A stretch of 64,000 nucleotides of DNA from Chaetoderma sp. LZ-2023a. Its lineage: Eukaryota; Mollusca; Caudofoveata; Chaetodermatida; Chaetodermatidae. Under the pieces are notes generated by a model, which was not told where the DNA came from, did not search any database, and saw only the letters and a program-made list of their open reading frames with translations. Both the position numbers and the translations under genes were made by a program. This document shows, in pieces, positions 39,231-50,665 of this stretch (position 1 is its first letter; every line of letters starts with the position of its first letter). The stretch covers positions 100,634,164 to 100,698,163 of the forward strand of contig CM067370.1 of the NCBI GenBank assembly GCA_034401795.1, in the 5' to 3' direction.

Positions 39231-40286
39231 TTGTAATTAAATATGAATGTACAATAACTGGGTACACGGTGCGGGATATGTCGCATAGCTCTTGCAACGC
39301 ACAGAGCAGAGTTCCACCAGACTGTGGTCTAAAAGTTAATTAACACACGCGGAATGCAGCGTGGAAGTTTGATACCACTTTTCAGCGTGGTCCAGCAGAT
39401 CTGGTGAGTTATCCACCAAGAATTACCATCGGCTCTACATTCCGTAGAATCACATCGGGCCCGCAAGGCCCATCCGCAGGAAATTCCTTTTAAGAAAGTT
39501 CCGGAAAGGGAGTTCTTATATTAATTTATTATTGCTCCCGTATGGCTGTCCGGGAACATCCAAAATTTGTATCGCAGATGTCTTTAAGACTGCCCACCAG
39601 CGCAGGAGATCTCAAATCCGAAAGGCACTGCTGTGACGTAGGAACCACAGTCAGTTAGCAGTTCTCTTGCGTCTAGCACTGCACTGGTCCGGCAGTCTTC
39701 TTGAGGGGTCGGCTTCCACGCCGATGATGCTCTCGATTCTCATTTTTTCGTCCCTTTTATACTACTCATGACGCCAGATGCAGGATGCTCCAGCCTATCG
39801 TGCAGCTAGAAGTGGTGACGTGGCTATCACGTGAACAGCACATTCCCCATTCATTTAATGCATACATCCGATTACGACGTCGAAGCAATATTTTGAAGAT
39901 AATTTAAAAGGATTTTAAAGATAACTCGGCCATTTCTGGTCTGATTTTAAAATGGTAAAAAGTTCTGTAATCCTCGTTTCATTCTGGTTCTGATCGGTAT
40001 CAATAACGACGAGAACAGTGCAATTTGAGAAAATCACGAGTACCAACTCGGTACACTATAAGCATACATTCTCTCCCAATCCTGACACATGTTGCCAGAG
40101 AAGCTCTGACGCGCGCACATGCATGCTACGCATTTTTACGGACTTAGCCATTTTAATGAAATCTCTCTTTTATGGCTTTAGACATGTATACTATCCTACG
40201 TCGGGGTGGAGGGGGCGTGATTGGAGCGCACCCGGAATGGTCATCCCATACCCAGCCTAGCTCGGACGGTCCGTACCCGTGCTACA
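39231..40286. other. Right arm of the 7.1-kb insertion
   Basis: No open frame of note. On the minus strand a TATAAAAGGG word at about 39755-39765 could be a core promoter, followed by GC-richer sequence, which would suit transcription directed into the insertion. This is only a motif-level observation. Confidence 0.35.
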
Positions 40287-42140
40287 CCGGCTTGTACAGA
40301 GGCAGATTCTGAATTCTATTTATCACCCTGAAATATCTTTAGGGATTCAGTCTGATTATAAAATGCTTACAGTGCAGCTGAATTTTCTCCAAAATTCTGT
40401 ACCAAATTTTAATTTTTGGAAATTTAATAGTAAACTTTTGAGTTATGTATCATATACTGATAAAATTAGATTTTTTTTTTAATGAGGTGCCGGATATGAA
40501 TGATTCATCAAACAATAGAATGGAATGGGATAGGATCAAGTTTTCAATAAAAAAATATATCTGTAGATTTTAGTAAAGCTATGTCTAAAAAAAATAAAGA
40601 AAATGAAAAGAAGTTAATTAAAGAAATTTATATACTTGAAAGTTATTTAAGTTATAATCATGATGCGCAGTCAGAAAATGTGTTATCTTTGGCCAATAAA
40701 GAGTTAGAATATATTTATGATTAAAAAAAAGCTGAAGGTGTCATTATTCGATCCCGGATTAATTGGACGGAATCTGGAGAAAGAAGCTCGAAGTATTTTT
40801 TTAATTTGGAAAGACAAAAACAATTTAAGAATGTTACAAGTGAAATTTATGATTCCGAAAATCATTTAATAACAAATGAAACGTTAATTTTGTCTGAACT
40901 TGAAAAATTCTATTCTACTTTGCTATAAAATAAATCAAAATTTAATGTAGATGATTTTTATGAAGTTTTTGACACGATCTCTTTGCCTAAATTGAATGAT
41001 GTTAATTTAGCCACGCTTAGTGCCCCCTCTTGAACCTGCAGAATTCCATGCAGCATTATCAAGCATGCAGAATAATAAATCTCCAGGTAGTGATGGCCTG
41101 ATGGCAGAATTTTATATAAAAAAAAATTGGGGATGATATTAATGATTTTTACTTCTTGGCTTTATATGAGTCTTTGGAAGAGGGGATGTTATCTGAATCT
41201 CAGTAGAGTTGTTATTACTTTGATTCCCAAAAAAGACAAAGACCCCAAATTTTGTAAAAATTATAGACCCATCACATTATTAAATACCGACTATAAAATG
41301 TTTACAAAGGTTATTGTGAACAGAATTAAAGATGTTCTGGCAGATATTATACATCCTTTCCCAGACTGGTTTTTATTAAAAAATAGGTATATTGGTGAGA
41401 ATATTAGACTAATTTGAGATATTTTGGAACTTGATTTTATTAATGGTTATGTTTGCATGCTTGATTTTGAAAAGGCTTTTGGTTCTATAGAACACAATTT
41501 TATGTATGAATGTTCAAAGGCTTTTAATTTTGAAGAGGCATTTATTAGCACTTTAGAGCTTTTTTATACAAACATTAAAAGTTGCGTTCCAAATAATAAA
41601 GTTTCTTCGAATTGGTTTGAAAATAAGAGGGGTGTTAGGCAAGGCTGCCCATTATCACCGTACATATTTATTATATGTGCTGAGATTCCGAATCATACTC
41701 ATAAACAAAAACTTAATATTAATTTTTTTTAAATTAATAGTATCAACATTTATGGTAGTTATTATGCGGATGATTCTACTCTAACAGTGATGGACAAAGT
41801 TTCTCTTAATAATGCATTAGATTTGTATTATGAACAGTCGACTATTTCTGGTCTAAAGCTGAACATAGATAAATGTGCTATTATTCCTTTCGGGAATGTG
41901 GATGTTCATAACTTGCCATATGGTTTAAAATTAACCACAACTTATAAATATTTGGGTATACTGTTAAATGACAATAATTTTCAGGATATCAATGAAAAAA
42001 TTAAGATCAGGCTAGATATATGGAGCCAAAGGGGGCTTACTATTTTTGGATGCTCCCTTTTAGTCACGGCTGAAGGAATATCACGTCTTGTTTCTCTTTT
42101 AAGTATGTTAACTACCTCTAAGGTTGTAATTTAAAAAAAA
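40287..42140 (+). pseudogene. L1/Tx1-like LINE ORF2, block 2: linker and reverse transcriptase
   Basis: The frame resumes LVQRQILNSIYHPEISLGIQ, then FWKFNSKLL, the usual end of an L1-clade endonuclease and start of the linker. RT motifs follow: NNKSPGSDGL (41070), LIPKKDKDPKFCKNYRPITL, MLDFEKAFGSIEH, KRGVRQGCPLSPYIFI, and the catalytic box read as YYADDST near 41762. The thumb region ends SRLVSLLSMLTTSK near 42125, where another LINE has inserted. Several stops and frameshifts (40484, 40930, 41030, 41417, 41731) are present. Confidence 0.83.
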
Positions 42141-42360
42141 AATTTATATGTTCAAGATTCAAGATTCAAGATTATTTATTTTCATATAACACATATATTT
42201 TACATTTACACAACAGGCAGTCCACCAAAGGCTGAGCCTATACAGCGGTGGACCCCTTACATTTAACATAAAATAAACATATAATTCAGTAATAGTTGGA
42301 TCATGGGTGAAGATAATATAATATTTACATGTATACATTTAAGACAATAGACAACTAACA

Positions 42361-42361
42361 T

Positions 42362-42436
<75 letters not shown>

Positions 42437-42477
42437 GGAATGGGGAAAACACATGCATATCTTGTTTACAATATTAA

Positions 42478-42534
<57 letters not shown>

Positions 42535-42587
42535 GTCATATATAATAACGGCCTAATTTGTATCAACATTTCTTGGTGCAGCAGCAG

Positions 42588-42680
<93 letters not shown>

Positions 42681-42724
42681 CATATATAACAATGCGGCCT
42701 AATTTGTATCAACATTTCTTGGTG

Positions 42725-42799
<75 letters not shown>

Positions 42800-42841
42800 C
42801 ATCCACATCAACAATTACGGATGCATTATTATTATTATTAT
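42361..42841. repeat. Compound microsatellites (GCAC)n, (AC)n and (ATT)n
   Basis: (GCAC)n at 42361-42402, (AC)n at 42403-42434, then ATT arrays at about 42479-42533, 42588-42680, 42726-42799 and 42827-42841. The ATT arrays are separated by repeated copies of a ~45-bp spacer containing GGCCTAATTTGTATCAACAT. Poly-Ile and poly-Tyr frames here are artefacts. Confidence 0.95.
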
Positions 42842-44185
42842 TGCAGATGTGTATTTTACATTATAGTTGTTATCCTGGCAACTGGGTACATACTTGTTTT
42901 TGTACTGCCATGGTGGTGACTTCTGCATTCATGTCATTGGTTTGGATTTTTAGTATCTTTCTAAGATTATTTTTTTAATATTTTGTTTAAAAGAGCTTTG
43001 TGTTAGAATTTGTGTGCGTATATTTACATCTGTGTTGTTCCAAAGTTGTATTGCTTGGTAAGATGGTTTTTGTGTAGCTGTCATTGTTCTGTAATAGGTT
43101 TGGTGTAAGTTATTCTTAGTTTGTGTGTTGTGCGAGTGTATATCGGAGTTGTTCCTAAAAAGGTTTGATAATGAGAAGGGTAGATTGCCATTATGGTAGT
43201 CCCTTAAGATAGTGTATAGTTGGACAGCTCCAATGTCTTCAAGTTTTAGCATGTTTTCGGTTTTAAAGACATCCTGGCCCTCTGTTGGCTGTGCGAATAA
43301 CTTGATTGCCTGCTTTTGTAGTGATTTTAGATGTGCTAGTTTAGTTTTATGCGTGTTAGTCCATATTACATTGCAATATGTGATCTGTGGAAGGATCAGT
43401 GTACAATATAGAGATTTTAGAATATTAGGGGGAAGATATGGCTTAAGTCTGCACATGATACCTATGTTCTTTGCTACCTTGGATCTCACTATTTCTATAT
43501 GCTTCTCCCAGGTTAAGCTTTTATCCAGATAGACGCCAAGAAAGTTGACATATTGTGCTTCGTGAATTTCTTGATTATTTATATGCATTTTGGGGAGAGC
43601 TATTTGTTTTAAATTCTTAGATTTTGTGAAAAGTATATAGTTAGTTTTATCGACATTCAGAGATAATTTATTCACTTTAAACCAGTCTATGATTTCTTTC
43701 AGTTCATTATTTACATACTTGTATACAGTGTCTATGTCCTTGTGACTACAAAAGGCATTGGTATCATCCGCAAACAATATTAGTGAGAGGTGATCACATG
43801 CTTTGGGTAGGTCATTCATGTATAGCAAAAACAACAGAGGTCCAAGAATTGATCCTTGTGGAATGCCACAGACTAATTTCCTGTCTCCTGACATGGCCCC
43901 ACTGAATTTTACACATTGTGTTCTGTTAGTTAAATAGCTATATATCCAATTTAATGCAATGCCCCTAATTCCATAGTTGGCTAGTTTTTAAAGTAATATT
44001 TCATGATCAATAGCATCGAATGCTTTGGAGAGGTCCAAGAATACACCTAGAGTGTGTTCATTTCTCTCAAGGGATGTGGTTATTTTTTCCAGCATATCCA
44101 CAATGGCAAGCATGGTAGAGTGTTTTTCTCTGAAGCCGTACTGGGATTCATAGATTATAGAGTTTTTATTCAGATATGTTATATA

Positions 44186-45842
44186 CACCTGTGCAAAAGT
44201 TAAGCACCACCCTATTTTTACGCACATGCGAGGGTATATTCATGTGCTATGAAGAAAGCAATAGCATAAACATTTATGTACCCATCCATCTTAGTGCAAG
44301 AGGTAATAATGCAACTAGAGGAATGCTGATTATGATGGTGGGGAAACACTGTATGTTTTTGTTTGAACTTGAAAACGAGGCCTGAATATGGTTACGTTGA
44401 CACAACTGACAACTATTGCCCTACAGTTGACACACGTGGCTAGATTGTCATTAATGGTGTCTGAAAACGAAGTTTAACATCTGTGCACGAGTTTGAGACT
44501 GTCATTATTAATACCGGGTATATCCACTGTGTGCCTGGATGACGGCCTGGACACGACATCTCATGCTGGTCACCAACCGACTGATACGCCACTGTGGTAT
44601 TCGTTGCCATTCAAGATGGAGTGCGTCTGTTAATTCCTGTAGGTTCTGCACAGGAGGAGCCCTCCTTCTCACCATGTTTCCCAGAATGTCCCAGATATGC
44701 TCAATAGGGTTCATGTCAGGGCTCCTTGCTGGCCATGGTAGGGTTTCGATGGCATTCTGGCGGAGGTATTCATGCACAGCTCTAGCACGGTGTGGTCGGG
44801 CGTTGTCATCCATGAATATAGGGTGGGTTCCAGGTGCATGATTTACAAAATGAGGGACCACAACTCTATCCAGTATGGAATCTTGATATCTTTGTCCATT
44901 TAGTGTTCCAGGTACAGTCAACAGATCCAGCTTACAATCAAATGAGATGCACCCCCATATCATAACGGAACCTCCACCAAATGGAACTTCTTCCATGATG
45001 TTACGTTGGTCGTACGCCGTGCGTCTGGACCTCCATATACGAGTTCGACCATCTGTGGCATGAAGCAGGAACCGACTTTTATCGGACCAGTGTACCCGTC
45101 TCCAGGATCTCATGTTCCAGTGTCTTCTTTCGTTGCACCACCTCAGACGCTCCTCTTTGTGGTGTGCAGTGAGGAGAGGACGTCTGACAGGTCTCCTAGA
45201 TTTCATGCCAGCAGCATACAGTCTCCTTTTGACAGTAGACATTGACACTCTATTGCGCATTTCCCATTGCTGGCTGAGCACTCTGCTGTTGGTGAATGGA
45301 GATCTCCTAACAAGGCGTACTAGGGCTCGATCATCACGGGCAGTAGTCTTCTTCGGTCTTCCAGATCTAGGCCTGTCCTTCACCTCGTTAGTTTGCCCAT
45401 GTTTTGCAATCAAACGACTGATTACAGTATGGTTAATGTTCAGCTGTCTGCCAATCTCTCTGCATGACATACCAGTGGTATGCATGCCTATGATTTGCCA
45501 TTTCACACGATCACTTAACCTTCGTCTTGCCATAGCGGTTCACAATCAAGAGCTAATTCTCTCTGTACAAATAAACCATGGTCATGAACACAAAATTCCT
45601 AATCTTGTCGCCTAAATCTGTATGTAATGTTCTACACCTCAAACTGGACTTTTACATAACTGAACACGTGTGCTGTTTCCCGCCACGCACGGACATCAAG
45701 CAGCGTGAAGTCATGCATGCATGTGCATTTCGTACTTGGAATTATATCAGCTAACGCGGGGACAAAAAGTATGGCAGCCTAGTTGTACCATCATGTTTCT
45801 ACGTTCTATTGTTTTTGCTGGTGCTTAACTTTTGCACAGGTG
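44186..45842 (-). mobile_element. Tc1/mariner-type transposon, copy 3 (intact)
   Basis: 1,657 bp with the 24-bp inverted ends and flanking TA (44184-44185, 45843-45844). It lies inside the LINE RT gene between the RLYYNRT and YLNKNS coding blocks and is therefore younger than that LINE. Confidence 0.96.
44508..45533 (-). CDS. Tc1-type DD34E transposase, 341 aa
   Basis: Full-length and uninterrupted, the same length as copy 1, with first Asp in WSDKSRF (Glu-to-Lys beside the catalytic Asp), second Asp in MDDNARPH and Glu in MNPIEH. By eye it differs from copy 1 at about ten residues, including RRAPP for RRDPP and a C terminus HSGYTRY for QGGYTRY. The DDE residues are intact. The Lys change next to the first Asp could affect activity. 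Confidence 0.95.
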   Translation of the reverse strand: MARRRLSDRVKWQIIGMHTTGMSCREIGRQLNINHTVISRLIAKHGQTNEVKDRPRSGRPKKTTARDDRALVRLVRRSPFTNSRVLSQQWEMRNRVSMSTVKRRLYAAGMKSRRPVRRPLLTAHHKEERLRWCNERRHWNMRSWRRVHWSDKSRFLLHATDGRTRIWRSRRTAYDQRNIMEEVPFGGGSVMIWGCISFDCKLDLLTVPGTLNGQRYQDSILDRVVVPHFVNHAPGTHPIFMDDNARPHRARAVHEYLRQNAIETLPWPARSPDMNPIEHIWDILGNMVRRRAPPVQNLQELTDALHLEWQRIPQWRISRLVTSMRCRVQAVIQAHSGYTRY

Positions 45843-46069
45843 TATAGTTCTATTGTAGTATAATCTTTCCAGAAGTTTAGAGGAAAGCGGAAGTACTGAG
45901 ACTGGCCTATAGTTAGTAAAATCAGATGGGTCTTTAGCTTTGAATATAGGTGTTACGCATGCAGTTTTTAATCGGGATGGAAATATACCCTGTGAAAATG
46001 ATAGATTGCAGATGTGATTCAGTGGAGTTAGTATTTCTCTAGCACAGTTTTTAAAGATTTTCCATTTAA

Positions 46070-47520
46070 AGTGTTTATTTGGAATCGAAAAAGTTAACAA
46101 AAATTAAAAGAATTCAGCTTAATTCCCCGATTAAAAATGGGGGCATAAATTCAAGGAATTTAGAATGTATGAATGCTTCATTCAAATTAACATGGCTTGC
46201 ACGATATTTCTCTCTTTTAGCAATCCCTTGGAAAATCATACCGTGTTTGATTTTTAGGAATGTTGGAGGTTTAGCCTTCTTGCTACATTGCCAATTTTCA
46301 ATTAAAAAATTGCCAGTGTTAATACCTTCATTTTATGAAGAGATCTTAAAACTTTGGTCTGAACTAAATCCTTCAAGTTCTTTTCAAATGGACAGTTTTA
46401 AATAGATAATTTTGAATAATAAGTACATTTTAATTAATGGTAAATCAGTGTTTATGGAGGATCTTTTTAATGCCGGATTGATATACATTATGGATCTCTT
46501 TGAGGGTAATGGCTCTGTTTTACCATATCTAAAGATATATAGAAAATTATATGATAAAACTAATTTTTCTTATAGAATATATGAAAGTTTAAAAAGAGCT
46601 TGTTATAGGGCAGTTGGATGTAATTTATTTAATACAATTTTAGCTAGACCTCAGTTAAATTTGTTTCAAGCACCTATTTTAAAAGGAATTAAATTACATG
46701 ATGGTATCTGACGAAGTAAAATATTTTATAATTAGATAACGGTTACAAATTTAAGAATACCAGTTTAAAAATTTAATTCAGTGTATTCTGCACCATTGAA
46801 ATTCAATATATGGTAATTTTTTCATGAACTACCTCTACAATATAAAATTAAGCAGTTTCAGTTTAAATTATTACATCATATTTGCCCTGTAATAAGTTTT
46901 TATATAAATTAAAGATCGCTAGATATCCTTTTTGTAGTGTGTGTCCAAATACAGTAGATGATATTGTTCATTATGTGTCTGCTTGTCAGGATGTATACCA
47001 ATTTTGACATCTTTTATTTAGTAAAATTAAGCAGATTGAATCTACATTTAATGTCAATTATAGTGAAATGGAGGAAACTGTTATTATTTTATATTATCCA
47101 ATATCCAAGTCTTCACATATTAATTATTTATTATTGTTGTCAAAATTTCATATCTATAAGTGCCATTTTATGAATAATAATATCAATTTGATAAATTTTA
47201 AAAATGAATTAAAATTTCAGCTTAGCGTGATAGGTAAAGTTAAAATGAAATTTTCTGGTGAATGCTATGTTTTTTTAGATAAACTTATTCCTTTATTATA
47301 AATTATTATAAGGTGATATTAATACTTTTGTATTTTATATATTTTATTTATTATTATTTTTCTTTTTTTATTGATATGTTGAATCACTCAGAAAGGAACC
47401 TTGGGGTGGGGGTGGGGTGGGGTGTTGATTGATAATGAAGTATATTTAACTTAGTTGGAGGAATGGAGTACTGATTGAAATGTAAATATGTTTATGTTTA
47501 AATAAAGACGTGCGCTTGTT
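46070..47520 (+). pseudogene. L1/Tx1-like LINE ORF2, block 3: C terminus and 3' UTR
   Basis: The block resumes at FIWNR (46070), then SPIKNGGINSRNLECMNASF and LTWLARYF, the standard post-thumb region of L1-clade ORF2. It continues to a C-terminal Cys/His segment (PFCSVCPNTVDDIVHYV near 46930) and ends LDKLIPLL at 47300. Stops near 46403, 46711 and 47008 show decay. An AT-rich 3' UTR with AAATAAAG near 47498 follows. It is the third piece of the element begun at 32573. Confidence 0.8.
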
Positions 47521-48483
47521 TGGAAACCTGGGGTTTCACCTCAGGTCTAGCCATGAATGGAATCTCTTGTGTGCTTGAAAGTCCTTAGATGCTGGTCTTT
47601 TTTAGTTTAATTTTTGGACTTGGTTTAGGTGCATTAAATTTGCATTTTTGATTTTTATCGTGAGCCTCTAACCCTCTTGCTCTACAAATGTACATTTATT
47701 AAATGAAAATTTTTATTTGAATACCGAATTTGGTGTTTATTTTTTGGGCAGCCTTGGTGGATGATGTCTGTGATGACAACATCCTCCAACAAATATGTTT
47801 AGAAATGAACATCGGTTAACTTGAAAATTAAAACTTAAATATCAATGTGTTTGGGGTTATTGTTAAATCACCATTAACCCTTGCCACTCTGATGTAAGTA
47901 TTCTATAGTTTACTAGGTTAATTGCGTAGAAGTTGGTGTGCATTTTTCGGCAGTTTTGGTGGATGATGTTGCAGTCTATGTCAGCAACATCTTCCAGCGG
48001 ATTTGTTGTAAAATGAACACCCAACTCATCCTTTATTTAATTTGAAAATTTTGGCATTGGTGTGATATGGGTTAGGAATTATAGAACAGCACTTGAGGAC
48101 TGAGTTGGAAATGCTGACAGTGGTGATCCTTGCCGGAGCAAGGCGGGGGTCTCTGTTTGTTTACTTTTCACGGAAATATGCCTTGATACTTCTTTCTTTA
48201 CTCAGTGTCTTAAACTTCTGCTTTGCCTGCAGCTGGCTTAACAGTGGTTTTGCCAGTGAGGGTCGACTCCGCCTCGTAATGTAGAAAAAACAAAAGACAA
48301 ACCCAAAACATTGAAATGAATTGAGTTTGCATTTATTTGGCTGAATGATATTTACAGTATACATTGTGCATACAGGGAGTCAACTAGAGGAATAGCCTAT
48401 ATCATATACTGTAGACCCCCTTATATAAACATACATAAAACAATAGGGCCTGTACGGGCCTCCATTAAGCAATTTCACAATCA
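47521..48483. repeat. Family F repeat and a LINE 3'-tail fragment
   Basis: 47750-48080 contains two to three related units (GATGATGT...ACAACATC, ATTAACCCTTGCCACTCTGATG, TCATCCTTTATTTAATTTG) matching 30355-30500. 48310-48450 resembles the 3' UTR of the minus-strand LINE at 42180-42290 (GTAGACCCCCTTATA compared with GTGGACCCCTTACA) and is probably another truncated LINE tail. No gene is supported. Confidence 0.55.
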
Positions 48484-49789
48484 AGGAAGAGGATATCAAG
48501 AAAAGGTTGGATAGCCTGCTAGTGTCAAAATCACAAGGACCCGGTGGGCTTCATCCAAGAGTCCTGAAGGAAATGAGCCATTGTATTGCCTGGCCACTAG
48601 CGATAATATTCAACAGATATTTACACGATAGAACTCTCCCACAGGAATGAAAAAATGGTCAAGTAACCCCTATATTCAAGAAAGGCAGTAAATCATCAGC
48701 CATCAATTACAGACCTGTAAGCCTGACTTCAGTTGTATGTAAAGTCATGGAGCGGTTCGTTAGAGATAAGCTCATTAATCATATGTCAAACTCTATTTCC
48801 GACTGTCAGCATGGCTTCCTAAGTGGAAGATCCTGTATCACATAATTGTTAAACCTTAGATTAATGTACTGACATCGTAGATCAAGGAGGAGCAGTCGAC
48901 GTAATATGCCTTGACTTTGCCAAAGCGTTTGATACCATCCCACACCAGAGATTGCTTAGCAAATTAAAGAGCTATGGCGTCAGTGGAGATGCCTTGGGCT
49001 GGATTCAAGACTTTTTAAGTAACAGAAGGCAGGTTGTCATTAACGGCTCTAGCCCAAATTGGGCTCCAGTCCTCAGTGGAATCCCACAAGGCAGTGTGCC
49101 GGGACCGGCATTATTTGTCTGCTACATTAATGACATGCCCGAAGTAGTAAGCAGTATGATAAAGCTCTTTGCAGATGATACTAAGCTCCACTCAAAGATA
49201 GCTTCAGAAGAGGACCATCAGCAGCTACAGACAGATATCAACAATCTAAAAGACTGGTCAAATACTTGGCAACTACGCTTTAACGCATCCAAGTCCAAAA
49301 CCATGCGCTTGGGTAGATCCAATAAGAAACAGCCTTACAGCATGAATGAAAATGGTCAAAGCATAACACTTGCCAAAACAATCTGTGAAAAAGATCTGGG
49401 CGTTTTTGTTGACAATGGACTGAAGTTTAACAGCCATGCAGAGACAGAAATAAACAAAGCCAACAAAATCGTTGGGATGATTAGAAGATCGTTCGACTTC
49501 CTAGATCCAGTCACATTTGTACTGCTCTTCAAAAGCCTTGTATGACCCCACCTAGAATACGGAAACGTGGTATGGTCTCCACTGTACAAAAATGATGTGC
49601 TGTTACTTGAAAACGTCCAGCGACGAGCGACAGAGATGATCCCAGGGCTAAGTAATTTGCCATATGAAGATAGACTCAGAACACTCAAACTACCAAGTCT
49701 AGTATATAGGCGGCTTTGCGGAGACCTTATCGAGGCTTTCAAATACACGCACAATATGTACGACGTCAATCGGGAGCATCTACTGCCAT
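48484..49789 (+). pseudogene. LINE reverse transcriptase, 5' part (split by the Gypsy element)
   Basis: Starts in the RT palm (SKSQGPGGLHPRVLKEM), with the endonuclease missing. Then come TPIFKKGSKSSAINYRPVSL, FLSGRSC, VICLDFAKAFDTIPH, SGIPQGSVPGPALFVCYIND and the catalytic IKLFADDTKLH (near 49165), then LGVFVDNGLKFNSH, VVWSPLYKND and RRATEMIPGL. Stops occur near 48648, 48844 and 49543. It ends at YDVNREHLLP (49789), where an LTR begins, and continues at 57933. Confidence 0.88.
49786..49789. other. Target-site duplication CCAT, left copy
   Basis: CCAT directly precedes the left LTR, and the same four bases follow the right-most LTR at 57929-57932. Removing the element and one CCAT rejoins the LINE coding frame. 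Confidence 0.9.
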
Positions 49790-50183
49790 TGTAGACTACA
49801 CGACGGTACCCTGGCATGAGTTATGCGGAGGATGCCGCGTGGCTAGAGGGTTTTCGCAACAATCGACCCTCGCTCAACAGCACATGTGGGGTGGGCATCT
49901 AACACGAAGACATCATCTGAAAAGCATAGTATGTTTATTTAGTTCTTCGAAAGAATATTCACAATCTGTGATGAAACAATTACCCGACCAGGATAAAAAA
50001 GGACAATTTACCCAGGCGGCGGAACATCACGATCTTCAAATTAAATAAACCCTGATTGAGAGAGTTCTCGAACATCTATGTAGTCTATGCTACAGGTTTA
50101 CAAATCTACACCTATTCTATAATACAACGCTCATATACAATTTATCTGGCAATAAACAGGTTACAAAAGTACGTATGGCTACA
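49790..50183 (-). repeat. Gypsy LTR (3' LTR), 394 bp
   Basis: Begins TGTAGACTACACGA and ends GTACGTATGGCTACA on the plus strand. By eye it differs from the LTR at 57535-57928 at about 5 positions and from that at 57135-57528 at about 9. Confidence 0.95.
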
Positions 50184-50205
50184 CTCTCCCCCACTAAAAA
50201 AAAAT
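50184..50205 (-). other. Polypurine tract
   Basis: On the minus strand the bases immediately before the 3' LTR read AGTGGGGGAGAG, a purine-rich tract of the kind that primes plus-strand DNA synthesis in LTR elements, preceded by an oligo-T run. Confidence 0.8.
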
Positions 50206-50665
50206 GTCTCTGACATTTTCAACAATTTATCAATTGTTATTGAACATTATAATTAAGGACAGATATTAATCGTCGGTTTTCAACTGTATCATTGCTTCCA
50301 GAATTTAGCGAACAACTGATGGCCAATCGGTCGTCACCAAAGTCCACCGCAAGCAAAGAGACAACTCGACATCTTAATTGTATTCTCCATAATACTTTGT
50401 ATCCTACAATCATTATTCAATACCCTAACAGAGTAACCCTTGATCACTCACATTGTACAAAAACCATATCAATACCTTGTCAGTGATTGTCACTGTATAT
50501 TTTAAACTCAAACCTAGAGCACCAAACACAAGTCACAGTTACACGCAATAAATCAATCATCTATATCAGTGTAATCATGTCAATAATCACATATCAACAT
50601 ACAATTGAATTATGTAACACCAGATGCGCTAACTCTTACAAATGGGTTCACAATCTGCTCATTAT
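50206..50665. other. Untranslated region between pol and PPT
   Basis: About 460 bp without a supported open frame, internal to the Gypsy element. Confidence 0.6.

Larger units (their letters stand above)
33167..40286. mobile_element. 7.1-kb insertion in the L1-like LINE, TGTAGC...GCTACA ends
   Basis: The insertion splits the L1-like endonuclease between RIDYW and LVQRQ. It begins TGTAGCTCACAGGGTACG and ends CGTACCCGTGCTACA. These ends are imperfect inverted repeats (TGTAGC and GGGTACG shared). Flanks CTGG (33163-33166) and CCGG (40287-40290) could be a 4-bp target duplication with one change. It contains LINE E3 (about 35355-39230). No LTR pair, transposase or integrase was found. TGT...ACA with 4-bp duplication fits Ginger-type DNA transposons or an LTR element with one LTR lost. 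The class is unresolved. Confidence 0.55.
42150..46070 (-). mobile_element. 5'-truncated LINE (minus) inserted in the L1-like LINE
   Basis: The element reads right to left from FKWKIFKNCAREILTPL at 46070 to a 3' UTR that ends at 42150-42175 with repeated GAATCTT units and an AATAAATAATCTTG-type tail. Such short tandem tails mark LINE 3' ends. The endonuclease is missing (5' truncation). It carries Tc1 copy 3 at 44186-45842 and several microsatellites in its 3' UTR. Confidence 0.8.
42950..46070 (-). pseudogene. Reverse transcriptase of the minus-strand LINE, split by Tc1 copy 3
   Basis: Fragment 45846-46070 gives PIFKAKDPSDFTNYRPVSVL and LLERLYYNRT. The reading then resumes left of the Tc1 at 44185 with [20 protein letters not shown] and [18 protein letters not shown], followed by a stop at 43988. 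A 314-codon frame then has VCGIPQGSILGPLLFLLYMN, the catalytic LILFADDTNAF, FLGVYLDKSLTWEKH and a C-terminal thumb/tail ending ILERY at 42950. Apart from one nonsense codon and the Tc1, the RT is well preserved. The motif style fits CR1/Jockey-type LINEs. Confidence 0.87.

Noticed and set aside
33167..40286. LTR retrotransposon with LTRs at both ends
   Set aside because: The two terminal regions do not resemble each other in direct orientation, and no PBS or polypurine tract was found.
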